Below are positions 7,691-15,154 of a DNA stretch of 20,956 nucleotides, piece after piece. A model generated the notes under the pieces. It searched no databases and was not told the origin of the DNA. It saw only the letters and a program-made list of their open reading frames with translations. The position numbers were made by a program, and so were the translations under genes. Origin of the DNA: an uncultured Bacteroides sp. (GTDB lineage: Bacteria; Bacteroidota; Bacteroidia; Bacteroidales; Bacteroidaceae); the NCBI GenBank assembly GCA_900766195.1, contig CAAFUN010000115.1, positions 1-20,956 on the forward strand. Reading direction: 5' to 3'. The first letter of the stretch is position 1, and every line of letters begins with the position of its first letter.

Positions 7691-8612
7691 GACATTACCT
7701 TCGTGGAGTGAAGCATTACCGGTTGTTCTGATTTCAGCTTTATTTTTAGTATTGACAGCATTGTTTGTAGGAATACGCCTTGAACATTTTTTCATGGCTG
7801 GTCTGTTTCTACTTTTATTTTTTGCTGGTGTTTCTACTCGCAAACTTGCTGTAGCTTTACTTCCGTTTATTATATTTGGCATCTCGTATGATTGGATGCG
7901 GGTGTACCCAAATTACAGAGTTAATCCTATTGATGTGCAAGGATTGTATTTGGCAGAGAAGTCTCTTTTTGGAATTTCTATAGGTGGTCTAACTTATATC
8001 CCGTGCGAGTATTTCTCTCTGCATCATTGCGATATTGCCGATTTACTTGCGGGATTCTTTTATCTTTGTTGGGTGCCTGTTCCTATTTTGTTCGGATTAT
8101 GGCTTTATGTGAAAGGCGACCGTAAGAATTATCTTCGTTTCTCAATGGTCTTTCTGTTTGTGAATTTAATCGGTTTTGTCGGTTATTATATTCATCCGGC
8201 TGCTCCTCCATGGTATGCTATGACACATGGTTTTGAACCGGTCTTGAATACTCCCGGTAGTTCCGCCGGACTAGGACGTTTTGACGCATTGACCGGATTG
8301 AATGTATTCAATTCTCTTTATGGACGCAATGCCAATGTCTTTGCAGCTGTGCCGTCATTGCATGCAGCTTATATGGTTGTTACGTTGGCTTATGCCATAA
8401 TAAGTCGTTGTAAACGATGGCTAATAGCATTGTTTGCAGTGATTATGGTTGGCATTTGGTGGACAGCGGTCTACACGGGGCATCATTATATCATTGATGT
8501 GTTGCTTGGAATATCCTGTGCTCTTATCGGTATTTTTGTTTTTGAGAAGATATTGATGAAGTGGACGGTGTTCAGGCGCTTTTTTGATAAATATAATCGG
8601 TATATTGAATAG
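7680..8612 (+). CDS. Aur1-like PAP2 enzyme, probable inositol phosphorylceramide synthase
   Basis: A 310-aa polytopic membrane enzyme of the PAP2 superfamily, inositol-phosphotransferase (Aur1/Ipt1-like) branch. The signature 'HPAAPPWYA' (172-180) replaces the usual PAP2 first motif. It is followed by 'VPSLHAAY' (224-231, His228) and 'YTGHHYIIDVLLG' (265-277), giving a catalytic His269-Asp273 pair with Aur1 spacing. At least six hydrophobic segments are seen. The proposed reaction moves phosphoinositol from phosphatidylinositol to a (dihydro)ceramide, giving inositol phosphorylceramide and diacylglycerol. Bacteroides make sphingolipids, so an acceptor is available, though no ceramide gene lies in this window. 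The start overlaps the phosphatidyltransferase by 11 nt, which supports one polycistronic message. Confidence 0.85.
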   Translation: MINKTLPSWSEALPVVLISALFLVLTALFVGIRLEHFFMAGLFLLLFFAGVSTRKLAVALLPFIIFGISYDWMRVYPNYRVNPIDVQGLYLAEKSLFGISIGGLTYIPCEYFSLHHCDIADLLAGFFYLCWVPVPILFGLWLYVKGDRKNYLRFSMVFLFVNLIGFVGYYIHPAAPPWYAMTHGFEPVLNTPGSSAGLGRFDALTGLNVFNSLYGRNANVFAAVPSLHAAYMVVTLAYAIISRCKRWLIALFAVIMVGIWWTAVYTGHHYIIDVLLGISCALIGIFVFEKILMKWTVFRRFFDKYNRYIE

Positions 8613-8629
8613 TTTTAATTTATATACTT

Positions 8630-9808
8630 ATGAATAATTTTGTCTTTTACAGTCCTACTGAATTTGTTTTTGGTAAGGATACAGAAATGCAAGTAGGTAC
8701 ACTGGCTCGCAAATATGGTGCACATAAGATTATGATTGTGTATGGTGGCGGCTCCGTGGTTAAGAGTGGTTTGCTTGCAAGGGTAGAGAAAGCTTTGCAG
8801 GAAGCAGGACTTGAATATTGCAGTATGGGAGGAGTTCAACCTAATCCCATAGATACAAAGGTATATGAAGGAATAGAACTTTGTCGTAAAGAAAGAGTTG
8901 ATATGCTTTTGCCTGTTGGTGGTGGTTCGGTTATTGACACAGCAAAAGCTATAGCTGCCGGTGCACTTTACGATGGTGATTTTTGGGATTTTTATATCGG
9001 TAAGGCAAAGGTTACAAAAGCTCTGAAAGTGGCAGTAGTACTCACTATACCTGCTGCCGGCAGTGAAGGTTCCGGCAATACGGTTATTACCAAGCTAGAC
9101 GGATTACAAAAGTTGAGCCTGCGCGTTCCTGAAGTTCTCCGTCCGGTGTTTTCCATCATGAATCCTGAACTGACTTATACCTTACCTCCTTTTCAAACGG
9201 CTTGTGGAGTAGCCGATATGATGGCTCATATTATGGAGCGCTACTTTACCAATACGAAAGAAGTGGAAATAGCAGATCGTCTCTGTGAGGGCACGCTGAT
9301 TGCTATAATAAATGAAGCACCTAAAGTGATGAAAGACCCTTGCGACTATGGAGCGCGTGCCAACTTGATGTGGTCCGGTATGATAGCTCACAACGGTACA
9401 TGTGGTGTGGGTTGCGAGGAAGATTGGGCTTCTCACTTTTTGGAGCATGAGGTTAGCGCCATTTACAATGTTGCACATGGAGCAGGCCTTTCCGTTATAT
9501 TCCCGGCATGGATGACTTGGATGGCTGATCATAATGTGGAAAAGATAGCCCAATATGCTAACCGTGTGTGGGGTGTGGCTGCTTCTTCCGATAAGAAGGC
9601 GATGGCATTAGAAGGTATTGTACGCTTGAAAGCATTCTACACAATGCTTGGCTTACCTATAAATTTCAAACAGTTGGGTATTGAACATCCGGATATTGAT
9701 CGTTTGGCAGATAGTCTGCATCGAAACAAGGGTGAACTGGTAGGTAATTACGTGAAGCTAACGAAAAAGGACAGTAAAGAAATCTACAGACTAGCTTGCG
9801 AGATTTGA
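8630..9808 (+). CDS. Iron-containing alcohol dehydrogenase, YqhD/BdhA type
   Basis: A 392-aa group III alcohol dehydrogenase, probably an NADPH-dependent aldehyde reductase. The nucleotide-binding glycines are in 'YGGGSVVKSG' (38-47) and the dinucleotide motif 'PVGGGSVIDTAKAIAAG' spans 95-111. The metal ligands expected for the family are all present: D196, H200, H269 and H283. Their spacing is identical to E. coli YqhD (D194, H198, H267, H281). The ATG is only 17 nt after the inositol phosphorylceramide synthase gene, with no terminator or promoter box between them. It is therefore probably co-transcribed, although no lipid role can be read from its sequence. It may simply detoxify aldehydes. 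Confidence 0.92.
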   Translation: MNNFVFYSPTEFVFGKDTEMQVGTLARKYGAHKIMIVYGGGSVVKSGLLARVEKALQEAGLEYCSMGGVQPNPIDTKVYEGIELCRKERVDMLLPVGGGSVIDTAKAIAAGALYDGDFWDFYIGKAKVTKALKVAVVLTIPAAGSEGSGNTVITKLDGLQKLSLRVPEVLRPVFSIMNPELTYTLPPFQTACGVADMMAHIMERYFTNTKEVEIADRLCEGTLIAIINEAPKVMKDPCDYGARANLMWSGMIAHNGTCGVGCEEDWASHFLEHEVSAIYNVAHGAGLSVIFPAWMTWMADHNVEKIAQYANRVWGVAASSDKKAMALEGIVRLKAFYTMLGLPINFKQLGIEHPDIDRLADSLHRNKGELVGNYVKLTKKDSKEIYRLACEI

Positions 9809-9845
9809 TAGATATGATCTTTCTTCTCTCTAGTAAGCACATAAT

Positions 9846-9888
9846 AAAAAGAGCTGCTTCGTTTATACTTCGAAGCAGCTCTTTTTTT
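9846..9888. terminator. Bidirectional intrinsic terminator between convergent genes
   Basis: A perfect 16-bp stem (9846-9861 with 9871-9886) encloses a 9-nt loop. It has A-rich and T-rich ends that supply a U tract on either strand. It ends the alcohol dehydrogenase transcript on the plus strand and the RNase G transcript on the minus strand, whose stop codon (9887-9889) touches it. Confidence 0.93.
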
Positions 9889-11461
9889 ACTTAATTTCAA
9901 TTTCTTCCTTCATATCAATCTCTTCTCCGTTGGAGTCATAGAATGCATATTGTAGAAACGCTAGTTTCTGATTTGGAATAATTTTGAGACCTAATCCATA
10001 CTTCATTTGCCATTTCCGTTTCAGAGATATAAGTCCCTGATTAATGTAAGCGGCAACGTATGGATGGACGTGAAGTGAGAACTTCTTTATCTTCAATTTA
10101 TTGACCAGATAATCAATTTTACTCTCAAGAGAATCTGTAAAGAGAATGGATGATTTAATAGTGCCTTTACCAAAACATGTGGGACAAACTTCCATTGTGT
10201 TGACATCCATTGCAGGGCGTACCCGTTGGCGGGTAATCTGCATCAGACCGAATTTGCTGAGTGGAAGGATGTTGTGCCTTGCTCTGTCTTTTTGCATGTT
10301 GGCGCACATTCTTTCGTAAAGCTTCTGTCTATTCTCGGCTTCATTCATGTCGATGAAGTCCACTACTATGATACCTCCCATATCCCTCAGTCGTAGTTGG
10401 CGTGCCAACTCGTCGGCTGCTCCGATGTTTACTTCAAGTGCGTTAGCTTCCTGCCCGTTGACATTTTTTGTGCGGTTACCGCTGTTCACGTCTACAACGT
10501 GAAGCGCTTCAGTATGTTCAATAATCAGGTAAGCCCCACTTTTGTAAGAAACGGTTTTGCCGAATGAGGATTTAATTTGTTTGGTGATACCAAAGTTGTC
10601 ATAAATAGGAATTTGCCCTTTGTACAATTTAACGATTTCACCACGTTCAGGAGCTATAAGAGTTACATAGTCCTTAATTTCGTGGAATACCGCTTCATTG
10701 TTTACATAAATATTTTCAAATGAGGGATTGAATAAGTCACGCAACAATCCTACTGCACGGCTGGTTTCTTCATAAATCAGCGTAGGAAACTTTGTGGCTC
10801 TTTGTACTTTAACAATGGCATCTTCCCAATGCTTCAGTAATACTTTAAGCTCTCCGTCGAGTTCGGCAACGCGTTTTCCCTCGGCAACTGTGCGAACAAT
10901 AACGCCAAAATTCTTTGGCTTAATGCTCATCAGTAATTGCTTGAGACGTGCACGCTCTTCACCCGATTTAATTTTTTGAGATACGGAAACCTTGTCATTA
11001 AAAGGTATAAGAACCAGATATCTTCCTGCGAATGAAATCTCGGAAGTCAGTCGTGGACCTTTAGTTGAGATAGGCTCCTTTACAATTTGCACCACAACTT
11101 CTTGTCCCACTTTTAGTGTATTGGCTATTGTGCCATCCTTTTCTAAATCGGGAACCAATGTTGCTTTGGTGATTGGGGTGAGCTTCTTTTTATTACTTAA
11201 AGTTTGCTTTACGTATTTCTCTAAAGAATTGAATTGAGGACCTAAATCTAAATAATGAAGAAAAGCATCTTTCTCATAACCCACGTCCACGAAGCAGGCA
11301 TTCAGACTCGGCATCAATTTCTTGACCCGTCCCAAATACATGTTGCCCACAGAGAAGGAGATATTTCTTCCTTCACTTTGAAGTTCCACCAAACTCTTAT
11401 CTTCGAGTAAAGCGATGGAGACCTCTTTGGGTTGTACATCTACAACGAGTTCGCTTGTCAC
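9887..11461 (-). CDS. rng: Ribonuclease G/E family endoribonuclease
   Basis: A 524-aa single-strand endoribonuclease for rRNA maturation and mRNA decay. An S1 RNA-binding domain lies at about 35-120 ('GNMYLGRVKKLMPSLNACF'). The 5'-sensor and RNase H-like region follow. The DNase I-like catalytic part has the two metal-binding aspartates D324 ('HVVDVNSG') and D368 ('VVDFIDM'). 'CPTC' (426-429) is the zinc link used for dimer formation. The length matches RNase G, without the long RNase E scaffold tail. Translation appears to start at GTG (11459-11461); no upstream in-frame ATG fits. The gene is last in the minus-strand group with HU and the 30-aa ribosomal-type protein. Confidence 0.93.
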   Translation of the reverse strand: MTSELVVDVQPKEVSIALLEDKSLVELQSEGRNISFSVGNMYLGRVKKLMPSLNACFVDVGYEKDAFLHYLDLGPQFNSLEKYVKQTLSNKKKLTPITKATLVPDLEKDGTIANTLKVGQEVVVQIVKEPISTKGPRLTSEISFAGRYLVLIPFNDKVSVSQKIKSGEERARLKQLLMSIKPKNFGVIVRTVAEGKRVAELDGELKVLLKHWEDAIVKVQRATKFPTLIYEETSRAVGLLRDLFNPSFENIYVNNEAVFHEIKDYVTLIAPERGEIVKLYKGQIPIYDNFGITKQIKSSFGKTVSYKSGAYLIIEHTEALHVVDVNSGNRTKNVNGQEANALEVNIGAADELARQLRLRDMGGIIVVDFIDMNEAENRQKLYERMCANMQKDRARHNILPLSKFGLMQITRQRVRPAMDVNTMEVCPTCFGKGTIKSSILFTDSLESKIDYLVNKLKIKKFSLHVHPYVAAYINQGLISLKRKWQMKYGLGLKIIPNQKLAFLQYAFYDSNGEEIDMKEEIEIK

Positions 11462-11504
11462 TTCTGTTTGCTTTTTTTGAATTAATTAAATTGGGTACTT
11501 AAAC

Positions 11505-11551
11505 AAAGAACAAACCCGCGAGATAAGTTTAGCTTCACAAGTTTGTTCTTT
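11505..11551. other. Inverted repeat in the leader of the RNase G gene
   Basis: An 11-bp perfect stem (11505-11515 with 11541-11551) surrounds a 25-nt loop, between the 30-aa gene and RNase G. On neither strand is it followed by a clear T run, so it does not look like a plain terminator. It could be an mRNA processing or control site 44 nt upstream of the RNase G start. Confidence 0.45.
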
Positions 11552-11574
11552 ATTTCTGTCATTCAGACTAAAAA

Positions 11575-11667
11575 TTACTTTTTGCTTTTATGTCTGTTTT
11601 TTCTTAGTCTTTTCTTACGTTTATGCGTAGACATTTTATGTCTTTTTTTCTTCTTTCCGCTTGGCAT
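11575..11667 (-). CDS. 30-aa basic ribosomal-type protein (AURKAIP1/COX24, bS22-like)
   Basis: This small frame begins ATG at 11667, ends TAA at 11575, and encodes 30 residues, more than half of them Lys or Arg. It opens with 'MPSGKKKKRHKMSTHKRKK' and continues with a similarly basic tail. The composition and the pattern K-K-x-R-x-K-M-x-x-H-K-x-x-K-x-L-R-K match the AURKAIP1/COX24 domain of mitochondrial mS38 and mycobacterial bS22, which bind small-subunit rRNA. Very similar short proteins are annotated in many Bacteroidota from memory. It lies 37 nt after HU on the same strand, in a group with RNase G. It is below the length cutoff of most gene finders. A role on the 30S subunit is inferred from the family. 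Confidence 0.82.
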   Translation of the reverse strand: MPSGKKKKRHKMSTHKRKKRLRKNRHKSKK

Positions 11668-11704
11668 AGCTTCAATAATTTTATTAGGTTAATAACTCGT
11701 ATTC

Positions 11705-11980
11705 TTATTTTTTCACTGAAATAGTGAATGTTTTGGCAGGTTTAAAAGCCGGAATATTGTGTTCCGGAATTATTATTGTTGTATTTTTGGAGATATTGCG
11801 CGCTGTTTTCTGCGCTCTCTTTTTTACTACAAAGCTACCAAATCCGCGGAGGTATACATTCTCATCTCTTGACAATGATTCTTTCACAGTGTCCATGAAC
11901 GCTTCAACGGTTGTAAGTACCGTGGTTTTGTCAATCCCGGTATTTTTTGTAATTTCGTTTACAATATCAGCTTTAGTCAT
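11705..11980 (-). CDS. HU-family DNA-binding protein
   Basis: A 91-aa nucleoid protein of the HU/IHF family, the usual full length. The helical N-terminus is followed by 'VYLRGFGSFVVKKR' (about 42-55), the family signature at the dimer body. A basic DNA-binding arm comes next, and 'IPAFKPAKTF' (76-85) completes the fold. It would bend and compact DNA as a dimer. Nothing distinguishes HU from an IHF-like subunit with certainty, but the arm and the single gene favour HU. It is transcribed divergently from mutY, and a promoter box lies upstream (12030-12037). The 30-aa ribosomal-type protein and RNase G follow on the same strand. Confidence 0.93.
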   Translation of the reverse strand: MTKADIVNEITKNTGIDKTTVLTTVEAFMDTVKESLSRDENVYLRGFGSFVVKKRAQKTARNISKNTTIIIPEHNIPAFKPAKTFTISVKK

Positions 11981-12029
11981 TTCTTTTAAAAAAAATATTA
12001 TTACTATTGTTTCCTAATTTTTTGGACTG

Positions 12030-12037
12030 CAAATATA
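12030..12037 (-). promoter_or_regulatory. Promoter -7 box of the HU gene
   Basis: Read on the minus strand, TATATTTG matches TAnnTTTG exactly, with a T-rich TTTT 20 nt upstream in place of TTTG. The start site would be near 12023, leaving a leader of about 40 nt before the HU ATG. Confidence 0.55.
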
Positions 12038-12102
12038 TAGCTTTTTGTCTTCTCTGGAAAATATATTTTCGACAATTTTCTAAAAAAGTCCTTTGATTAA
12101 AG

Positions 12103-12131
12103 TTTGTTAGCTTGAAAATGTCTTATTTTTG
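12103..12131 (+). promoter_or_regulatory. Promoter of mutY
   Basis: TTTG (12103-12106), a 17-nt spacer and TATTTTTG (12124-12131) match both Bacteroides boxes, although the spacer is short. The predicted start site near 12138 lies after the in-frame ATG at 12112, which supports translation from 12178. Confidence 0.6.
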
Positions 12132-12177
12132 TTCGTTTAAAGTGATTTGCTATTTCACTTATTATAAGGAAGTTCTG

Positions 12178-13218
12178 ATGAATACATTTGCTGATATACT
12201 AATTGGATGGTACAAAAAGAATAGGCGTGATTTACCTTGGCGTAATACAACAGATCCTTATCTGATATGGATATCTGAAATCATATTGCAACAAACCAGA
12301 GTGGAACAAGGATGGGATTACTTTCTGAGGTTTGTTGAACGTTTTCCTAATATCTCTACCTTGGCGGATGCTTCGGAAGATGTGGTGATGAAATATTGGC
12401 AGGGTTTGGGATATTATTCGCGTGCCCGGAATTTGCATGCTGCTGCAAAGAGCATGAACGGTGTTTTCCCTGTCACTTATGATGGAGTTCGCAAACTGAA
12501 AGGAGTGGGCGATTACACCGCTGCAGCTGTCTGTTCCATTGCTTACGGCATGCCTTATGCTGTAGTAGATGGAAACGTGTACAGGGTATTGTCACGTTAT
12601 TGGGGGATAGAAACTCCCATTGACAGTACAGAAGGCAAGAAGCTGTTTGCAGCATTGGCTACAGAAATGTTGGATGTGTCGCGTCCGGCACTTTACAATC
12701 AGGCTATCATGGATTTTGGAGCAATGCAATGTACGCCGAAGGCTCCCGACTGCATGATTTGTCCTCTTATTGAAGGATGCAGTGCCTACAGAGAGGGGAA
12801 AATTACTCAATTACCGGTGAAGCAACATCGTACAAAGGTTACAAATCGTTATTTCAATTACATTTATGTACAGGCAGGCCGCTATACTTATCTGCACAAG
12901 CGTACTGAAGATGATATATGGAAAAATCTTTTTGAATTACCACTGATTGAAACCGACACGGAGGTGACGCCGGATGAATTCGTTCACTTGCCTCAAGTAG
13001 GGGAGTTGTTTGCTGAAAAGGATGGATATGAACTTTTTCCTATCTGCCTTCATATTAAGCATGTACTATCCCATAGAGTAATCTATGCCAATTTTTATGG
13101 AGTGGTTTTACCCGAAAACACAATGTCTTTTGCTTCCTATCTTCGTATAGATGCTGATGAACTTGAAGCTTATGCTGTTCCTCGATTGATACATGCATTT
13201 TTGGACAAATATCAGTAA
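12178..13218 (+). CDS. mutY: A/G-specific adenine glycosylase MutY
   Basis: Removes adenine mispaired with 8-oxoguanine in base-excision repair. The 346-aa protein has the catalytic Glu (E34 in 'SEIILQQTRV') and a helix-hairpin-helix with 'LKGVGDYTAAAVCSIAYG' (107-124). The catalytic Asp is D131 in 'VVDGNVYRVLSR'. Four cysteines C185, C192, C195 and C201 are spaced C-x6-C-x2-C-x5-C for a [4Fe-4S] cluster. A C-terminal NUDT-like region (about 220-346) would read the 8-oxoguanine. The start at 12178 is favoured by AAGGAAG just upstream and by the promoter position; the frame extends back to 12112. ssb and gldE follow in the order conserved in Bacteroidota. Confidence 0.94.
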   Translation: MNTFADILIGWYKKNRRDLPWRNTTDPYLIWISEIILQQTRVEQGWDYFLRFVERFPNISTLADASEDVVMKYWQGLGYYSRARNLHAAAKSMNGVFPVTYDGVRKLKGVGDYTAAAVCSIAYGMPYAVVDGNVYRVLSRYWGIETPIDSTEGKKLFAALATEMLDVSRPALYNQAIMDFGAMQCTPKAPDCMICPLIEGCSAYREGKITQLPVKQHRTKVTNRYFNYIYVQAGRYTYLHKRTEDDIWKNLFELPLIETDTEVTPDEFVHLPQVGELFAEKDGYELFPICLHIKHVLSHRVIYANFYGVVLPENTMSFASYLRIDADELEAYAVPRLIHAFLDKYQ

Positions 13219-13233
13219 AAGTTGCAACGATTT

Positions 13234-13265
13234 CTTGGTTGATGAATTAATTCTATTTAATTTTG
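13234..13265 (+). promoter_or_regulatory. Promoter of ssb
   Basis: CTTG (13234-13237), a 20-nt spacer and TAATTTTG (13258-13265) fit the Bacteroides promoter with one mismatch in the -33 box. The start site near 13272 rules out the upstream ATG at 13263 and agrees with the ssb start at 13293. Confidence 0.5.
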
Positions 13266-13292
13266 GCAAGAATTATAATAAAGGAAAAGTTT

Positions 13293-13760
13293 ATGTCTGT
13301 AAATAAGGTAATATTAATAGGAAATGTGGGACGGGATCCCGAGGTGAGATATCTTGACTCTGGTGTAGCTGTGGCATCTTTAACTTTGGCTACTACCGAC
13401 CGTGCTTATACGTTGGCTAACGGAACACAGGTACCTGAGCGGACAGAGTGGCATAATCTTGTTCTTTGGCGCGGATTGGCTGAAACGGCCGAGAAATATG
13501 TCCACAAAGGAGATAAACTCTATATTGAGGGCAAAATACGTACACGCTCTTACGATGATCAGAGTGGTGCGAAGCGTTATATTACTGAAATTTTTGTAGA
13601 TGCAATGGAAATGCTCACACCAAGAGGTAGTGCATCTCCTGCTTCGGCCTCTTCAGGGCAGGCAACTGCTTCTTCACCAGCTTCTCAAGGGCAGCCTGCT
13701 GCTCAAGCTAAGTCGGAACCTTCTGCTCCAGATAATGCAGCAGATGATTTACCGTTCTAA
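13293..13760 (+). CDS. ssb: Single-stranded DNA-binding protein
   Basis: A 155-aa protein that coats single-stranded DNA in replication and repair. The OB-fold spans residues 1-110, opening with 'MSVNKVILIGNVGRDPEVRY' and including 'TEWHNLVLWRGLAETAEKYV'. A low-complexity linker rich in Ala, Ser, Gln and Pro (about 112-148) leads to the acidic tip 'DDLPF', which recruits partner proteins. The start at 13293 gives the canonical N-terminus and follows AAGGAAAAG; an ATG ten codons upstream is in frame but lies before the predicted start site. It sits between mutY and gldE. Confidence 0.95.
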   Translation: MSVNKVILIGNVGRDPEVRYLDSGVAVASLTLATTDRAYTLANGTQVPERTEWHNLVLWRGLAETAEKYVHKGDKLYIEGKIRTRSYDDQSGAKRYITEIFVDAMEMLTPRGSASPASASSGQATASSPASQGQPAAQAKSEPSAPDNAADDLPF

Positions 13761-13783
13761 TTGTTTAACTAAAATAGGATTCT

Positions 13784-15145
13784 TTGGACTCAGATGTCTA
13801 TTTATGCCGATTGGCAAATGTTTTTGATAGTGTGTATGTTCATGCTCCCTCTACATCAGCTATTATAGCTATTGTTTTAGCGGGGTTGCTGTTGTTTATT
13901 TCGGCTTTTACTTCCGCTTCTGAAGTGGCTTTTTTCTCTCTATCGCCGTCAGATATGAACTCAATCAGAGAGAAGAAGCATCCTTCGGATGAAAAAATTA
14001 CTTCTTTGTTAAAGGATAGCGGGCGATTGTTGGCCACTATTCTTATTATGGCAAACTTTGTCAATGTAACTATTATTATATTGTGCAACAGTTTCTTTAT
14101 GGATGTGTTTGAGTTTCATTCATCTGTTGCCGAGTTTCTTGTACTAACAGTTATACTGACCTTCTTCCTGCTTCTTTTCGGAGAGGTAATGCCTAAGATT
14201 TATTCCACTCAGAGAGCTTTGCCTTTTTGTCGCTTTGCTGCGCCTGGTCTTTGTTTCTGTCGTACCCTGTTTTACCCGTTTACCACATTTTTAGTAAGGT
14301 CTACAGTTGGTTTTAGCAGACATTTTGCTCGCAAAAATCATAATATTTCAGTAGATGAGTTGTCTCATGCTCTTGAATTGACCGATAAAACGGAGCTTTC
14401 CGAAGAGAATAACATTCTTGAAGGTATTATTCGTTTTGGAGATGAAACCGTTAAAGAGATTATGACTTCCCGTTTAGATATGGTCGATTTGGACATTCAT
14501 ACGTCATTTAAGGATGTGTTGCAATGCATAGTAGATAATGCCTATTCACGAATGCCAGTGTATGCTGAAACGCGTGATAAAATAAAAGGTGTATTGTATA
14601 TCAAGGATTTGTTGCCCCATCTGAATAAAGGGGATAACTTCCGTTGGCAATCGCTGATACGCCCTGCATACTTTGTGCCGGAGACCAAGAAGATAGATGA
14701 CCTGTTGCGTGATTTCCAGGCCAATAAAATACATATAGCCGTAGTTGTTGATGAATTTGGCGGTACGTCGGGTCTGGTGACAATGGAGGATATTATTGAA
14801 GAAATTGTAGGTGAGATTCGTGATGAATATGATGATGAAGAGCGTACTTACGTAATGCTCGATGATCATACCTGGGTGTTTGAAGCGAAGACTCTACTGA
14901 CGGACTTTTATAAAATAACAAAGGTCGAAGAGAAACTCTTTGATTTAGTTGCAGGTGATGCAGACACACTTGCCGGATTATTGCTTGAGCTGAAAGGAGA
15001 ATTCCCTGCTTTGCATGAGAAAGTGATTTATGGCAATTACGAGTTTGAAGTATTGGCTATGAATAATCGTCGCATTCTGAAAGTCCGGTTTACCATTATT
15101 CAGCCTGCCGATCAGGATAAAACAGATAAGACAACCGATAAATAG
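13784..15145 (+). CDS. gldE: GldE-like CNNM/CBS-domain membrane protein
   Basis: A 453-aa inner-membrane protein of the HlyC/CorC group. The N-terminal CNNM (DUF21) region has hydrophobic segments at about 25-45, 82-102 and 115-135, with 'SASEVAFFSLSPSDM' (44-58) typical of the fold. A pair of CBS domains (about 222-345, ending 'GLVTMEDIIEEIVGEIRDE') is followed by a CorC/HlyC domain (about 360-436). In gliding Bacteroidota this gene, gldE, follows ssb and precedes gldD and works with the gliding/type IX lipoproteins; the family is also linked to divalent-cation transport. No gldD follows here. The start is probably TTG at 13784: the next in-frame ATG (residue 58) would remove the first membrane helix. 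An in-frame GTG at 13832 is an alternative. Confidence 0.85.
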   Translation: MDSDVYLCRLANVFDSVYVHAPSTSAIIAIVLAGLLLFISAFTSASEVAFFSLSPSDMNSIREKKHPSDEKITSLLKDSGRLLATILIMANFVNVTIIILCNSFFMDVFEFHSSVAEFLVLTVILTFFLLLFGEVMPKIYSTQRALPFCRFAAPGLCFCRTLFYPFTTFLVRSTVGFSRHFARKNHNISVDELSHALELTDKTELSEENNILEGIIRFGDETVKEIMTSRLDMVDLDIHTSFKDVLQCIVDNAYSRMPVYAETRDKIKGVLYIKDLLPHLNKGDNFRWQSLIRPAYFVPETKKIDDLLRDFQANKIHIAVVVDEFGGTSGLVTMEDIIEEIVGEIRDEYDDEERTYVMLDDHTWVFEAKTLLTDFYKITKVEEKLFDLVAGDADTLAGLLLELKGEFPALHEKVIYGNYEFEVLAMNNRRILKVRFTIIQPADQDKTDKTTDK

Positions 15146-15154
15146 TATATTTGA

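Noticed and set aside
15146..15153. Perfect -7 box TATATTTG just before the PPTase ATG
   Set aside because: Transcription would begin inside the coding sequence, no -33 box is evident, and the gene lies 9 nt after gldE, so co-transcription is simpler.
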